Assembly (NCBI RefSeq): GCF_011764545.1
Contig: NZ_AP022870.1
Span: forward strand, 9,543,005 to 9,607,004
From: Phytohabitans flavus
GTDB lineage: Bacteria; Actinomycetota; Actinomycetes; Mycobacteriales; Micromonosporaceae
Direction: 5' to 3'
Length of the DNA: 64,000 nt
In this document: piece after piece, positions 62,170 to 64,000 of the stretch
Layout of the letters: each line of letters begins with the position of its first letter
How positions within the stretch are numbered: position 1 is the stretch's first letter
Notes under the pieces: model-generated
Database searches by the model: none
What the model was told of the DNA's origin: nothing
Seen by the model: the letters and a program-made list of their open reading frames with translations, nothing else
Program-made: the position numbers and the translations under genes

Positions 62170-62835
62170 GTGCCCATCGGAGATCGGTTGCTCGCCGAGT
62201 GGTGGTCGACAACGGGCCGCTTGCGCGGACTGTGGTGGCGGTCATTTCTCCGGGACTGCGGCGAAGGGCTGCGCGTCGACGCCGGGGCGAAGATGCGAAA
62301 CCCGTCCCGGGTAAGCGTGGGCCGGAATGTCTGGCTCAAGGAGGGCGTACTCCTCGACGGCCGATCCGATCATCCTGTCGGCGTACGGCTGGACGACCAG
62401 GTATCGATCCGCGCCTACGCGTATGTGGATGCGTACGGCGGGAGCGGGTTCGTCCACGTTGGCTCAAGATCGGGTATCGGGCCGTACGCCTATCTGGGCG
62501 GCAACGGCGGCTTGGAGATCGGCCAAGACGTCATGATCAGCGGCCACACGATGATCGTCGCGGCGAACCATCGGTTCGATCCTGGCGGACCGGGGCCCTA
62601 CATGACGCAGGGTGAGACCCGCAGGGGCATCAGGATCCACGACAACGTGTGGATAGCGGCCCAAGCGGTGATCCTCGACGGCGTGGAGGTCGGTCGTGGT
62701 GCTGTCGTTGCCGCGGGCGCCGTCGTGACGCGCGATGTCGCGCCCTACACGCTGGTGGGTGGCTGCCCGGCGAGACCCCTACGCCCGTTACTCGGCGAGG
62801 GGGAGACGGTGGCGCGGGGAGACCACCACGCCTGA
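62170..62835 (+). CDS. Left-handed beta-helix (hexapeptide) O-acyltransferase
   Basis: 221 residues from GTG 62170 (MPIGDRLLAEWWSTTGRLRG). Hexapeptide repeats run from SVGRNVWLKEGVLLDGRSDH to AAGAVVTRDVAPYTLVGGCP. Maltose/galactoside-acetyltransferase-type features include ISGHTMIVAANHRF, whose His is the probable catalytic base, and the HDNVWIAAQAVILDGVEVG lid region. It likely transfers acetyl or another acyl group from CoA to a sugar hydroxyl. TGAGG (overlapping the preceding stop) serves as ribosome site. It is last gene of the island; larA ends 13 bases beyond on the other strand. Confidence 0.82.
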   Translation: MPIGDRLLAEWWSTTGRLRGLWWRSFLRDCGEGLRVDAGAKMRNPSRVSVGRNVWLKEGVLLDGRSDHPVGVRLDDQVSIRAYAYVDAYGGSGFVHVGSRSGIGPYAYLGGNGGLEIGQDVMISGHTMIVAANHRFDPGGPGPYMTQGETRRGIRIHDNVWIAAQAVILDGVEVGRGAVVAAGAVVTRDVAPYTLVGGCPARPLRPLLGEGETVARGDHHA

Positions 62836-62848
62836 GCCGCCACTGTCG

Positions 62849-64000
62849 CTACGGCGCCAAGCGGTAGAGCTGTTCGCCGGCTTTGGGGACTACCAGGGTG
62901 TCGGGGTCGGCGGCGAGTGCGGCCAGGTCGAGGCTCGCCGGGTCGGTCCAGCCCAGGTTGACCGCGGCGCAGTCCGCCGGCGGGATGGCCGTCGCCAGCG
63001 TCACGTCGATGCGGCAGCGCTCCACCCCGTCCGCGTACGTGCCGGCGCCGCGCACGTGGATGGAGTGGGCGAGCACCGCGCGCGGTACGTCCGCGAGGCG
63101 GTCGGCGTGGGCGAGCAGGTAGTCGCGGCAGTGGTAGCCGACCCGGCGGATCAGCGGATCGTGGGTGACCGAGAAGGTGGCGACGTGCGGGGCGTAGACG
63201 ATCACCTCGCCGCCGTCGGCCACGACCGGCTCGACCTTGTACATGCCCTTGGCCGCCGTCCACAGGTCGTCGTACATCGGGGGCATGACCGAGACCACCC
63301 GGCGGTACGGGCGTTCGACGTACCGCACGTGCACCTGCGCGGAGTGCTCGGCGGCGGCGGTCCACGCCTCGGTGGTCGTGCCCACGTACGTGCCGAGCAC
63401 CTCTTCGCCGCCCGGTGACACCACCACCGCGACCGCCAGGCGGCGGGCCGGGATGCGCGCGGCGGCCGCCTGGATGATCGCGCGTACCGGGGTGAGGCCG
63501 GGCCGGCCGATGATGTCCATCGTGCCGATCAGCGCGCCAAGCCAGTGGAACGCGTCGATCACCTCGGGCCCGGACACGCCTGGGAAGAAGTACTTGTCGC
63601 CGCCGGAGAAGCCGACCGACTCGTGCGGAAACACCGGCCCGAGTACCAGGCACGCGTCCGCCTCGGCGACGAGCCGGTTCACCCGTACCCGGATGGGCTC
63701 GGAGAGCAGCCCGGCGGAGGCCGCGGCGACCTCGGTGGCCGGGATCTCACCCAGATCCGCGAATGAAGTCGGGTCCTGCCAGGCGTGGTTGTGCACCGTG
63801 ACGCCGGGGTAGCGGGCGGCCCAGCCGTCCGGCGGCAGGTCGAAGCGGCGCTCGATGGCCGCCGGCGTCATCGGCTGGTGGGTGCCGAGCGCGATCAGCA
63901 CGTCGAGCGAGGCCACCCGGTCGATCAGCGCGTCGTGCACCTCGGCGAAGAGGCGGCCGAGCGGGATCGACCGGGTGCCGTCCGGCACCAGCACCACGAC
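62849..64000 (-). CDS. larA: Nickel-dependent lactate-racemase-family protein (LarA), 5' end outside window
   Basis: About 384 residues are visible; the first codons lie beyond the right edge. The DUF2088 N-terminus LVPDGTRSIPLGRLFAE matches LarA. The catalytic His candidates are in GTHQPMTPAAIERRF and NHAWQDPTSF. SGGDKYFFPGVSGPEVIDAF holds the Lys that binds the nickel-pincer cofactor. In the family this cofactor is made by LarB/C/E, none of which is in the window. Substrate may be lactate or another 2-hydroxy acid. Its last 180 bases are duplicated in decayed form at 57.7 kb. Confidence 0.87.
   Translation of the reverse strand, partial: VVVLVPDGTRSIPLGRLFAEVHDALIDRVASLDVLIALGTHQPMTPAAIERRFDLPPDGWAARYPGVTVHNHAWQDPTSFADLGEIPATEVAAASAGLLSEPIRVRVNRLVAEADACLVLGPVFPHESVGFSGGDKYFFPGVSGPEVIDAFHWLGALIGTMDIIGRPGLTPVRAIIQAAAARIPARRLAVAVVVSPGGEEVLGTYVGTTTEAWTAAAEHSAQVHVRYVERPYRRVVSVMPPMYDDLWTAAKGMYKVEPVVADGGEVIVYAPHVATFSVTHDPLIRRVGYHCRDYLLAHADRLADVPRAVLAHSIHVRGAGTYADGVERCRIDVTLATAIPPADCAAVNLGWTDPASLDLAALAADPDTLVVPKAGEQLYRLAP

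Overview
The window looks like chromosome from a high-GC actinomycete. GC is very high with strong G/C third-position bias, and GTG/TTG starts are common. It carries actinobacterial signatures: imuB-dnaE2, two dinB genes, a DUF3040/transglutaminase/DUF58/MoxR block next to leuS, LAL- and SARP-type regulators, and a HelD-type RNA polymerase motor. Micromonosporaceae is my best guess from gene content; I cannot prove the family. There are no rRNA or tRNA genes, no CRISPR array and no transposase.

Layout. 1-1.7 kb: a lower-GC AAA-ATPase/TOPRIM pair running off the left edge, probably a defence module. 1.7-6.6 kb: an SOS-type promoter and the mutasome genes imuB-dnaE2. 6.7-15.5 kb: membrane protein, MMPL exporter, a phage-lysin-like orphan, methyltransferase, phosphodiesterase, dinB and DUF3040. 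16-20.8 kb: MoxR-DUF58-transglutaminase operon. 21-24 kb: leuS behind a leucine-codon leader peptide and terminator (attenuator). 24-27 kb: copper chaperone with a CsoR-like site, MFS transporter, and a second dinB with its own LexA-like box. 27-29.4 kb: quinone reductase, DUF1772, methyltransferase. 29.4-39 kb: three large signalling regulators (STAND ATPase, SARP/AfsR, LAL-LuxR). 39-42 kb: LacI regulator and small proteins. 42-46.5 kb: helD, nucleoside hydrolase, geranylgeranyl-reductase-like flavoprotein. 47-51.4 kb: RpiR regulator with a sugar ABC importer lacking its ATPase. 51.4-57.7 kb: HMG-CoA lyase, exonuclease III, holin/phosphodiesterase membrane protein, DedA, MBL hydrolase and a Phd/PIN toxin-antitoxin pair. 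57.9-62.8 kb: a lower-GC five-gene cluster (TPR membrane protein, NUDIX hydrolase, O-carbamoyltransferase, histidine phosphatase, hexapeptide acyltransferase). It is bracketed on the left by a decayed copy of the 3' end of larA and on the right by the intact larA, which runs off the window. That bracket marks the cluster as an inserted island.

A quality caution affects the annotation. Ten reading-frame breaks in seven loci (dnaE2 x3, lysin-like gene, MFS, SARP, lacI x2, NUDIX, histidine phosphatase) can each be repaired by adding one base to a run of four or five G or C. This points to systematic homopolymer undercalling rather than ten real mutations. Genes are annotated at their repaired extents. 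The apparent phosphatase-acyltransferase 'fusion' at 62.1 kb is best explained the same way.

The genes worth following are the larA-bracketed carbamoyl/acyl-transfer island, the split AAA/TOPRIM pair, the dispersed intergenic hairpin family (7.4, 15.7 and 46.6-46.9 kb), the leuS attenuator and the two similarly arranged SOS promoters of Y-family polymerase genes.
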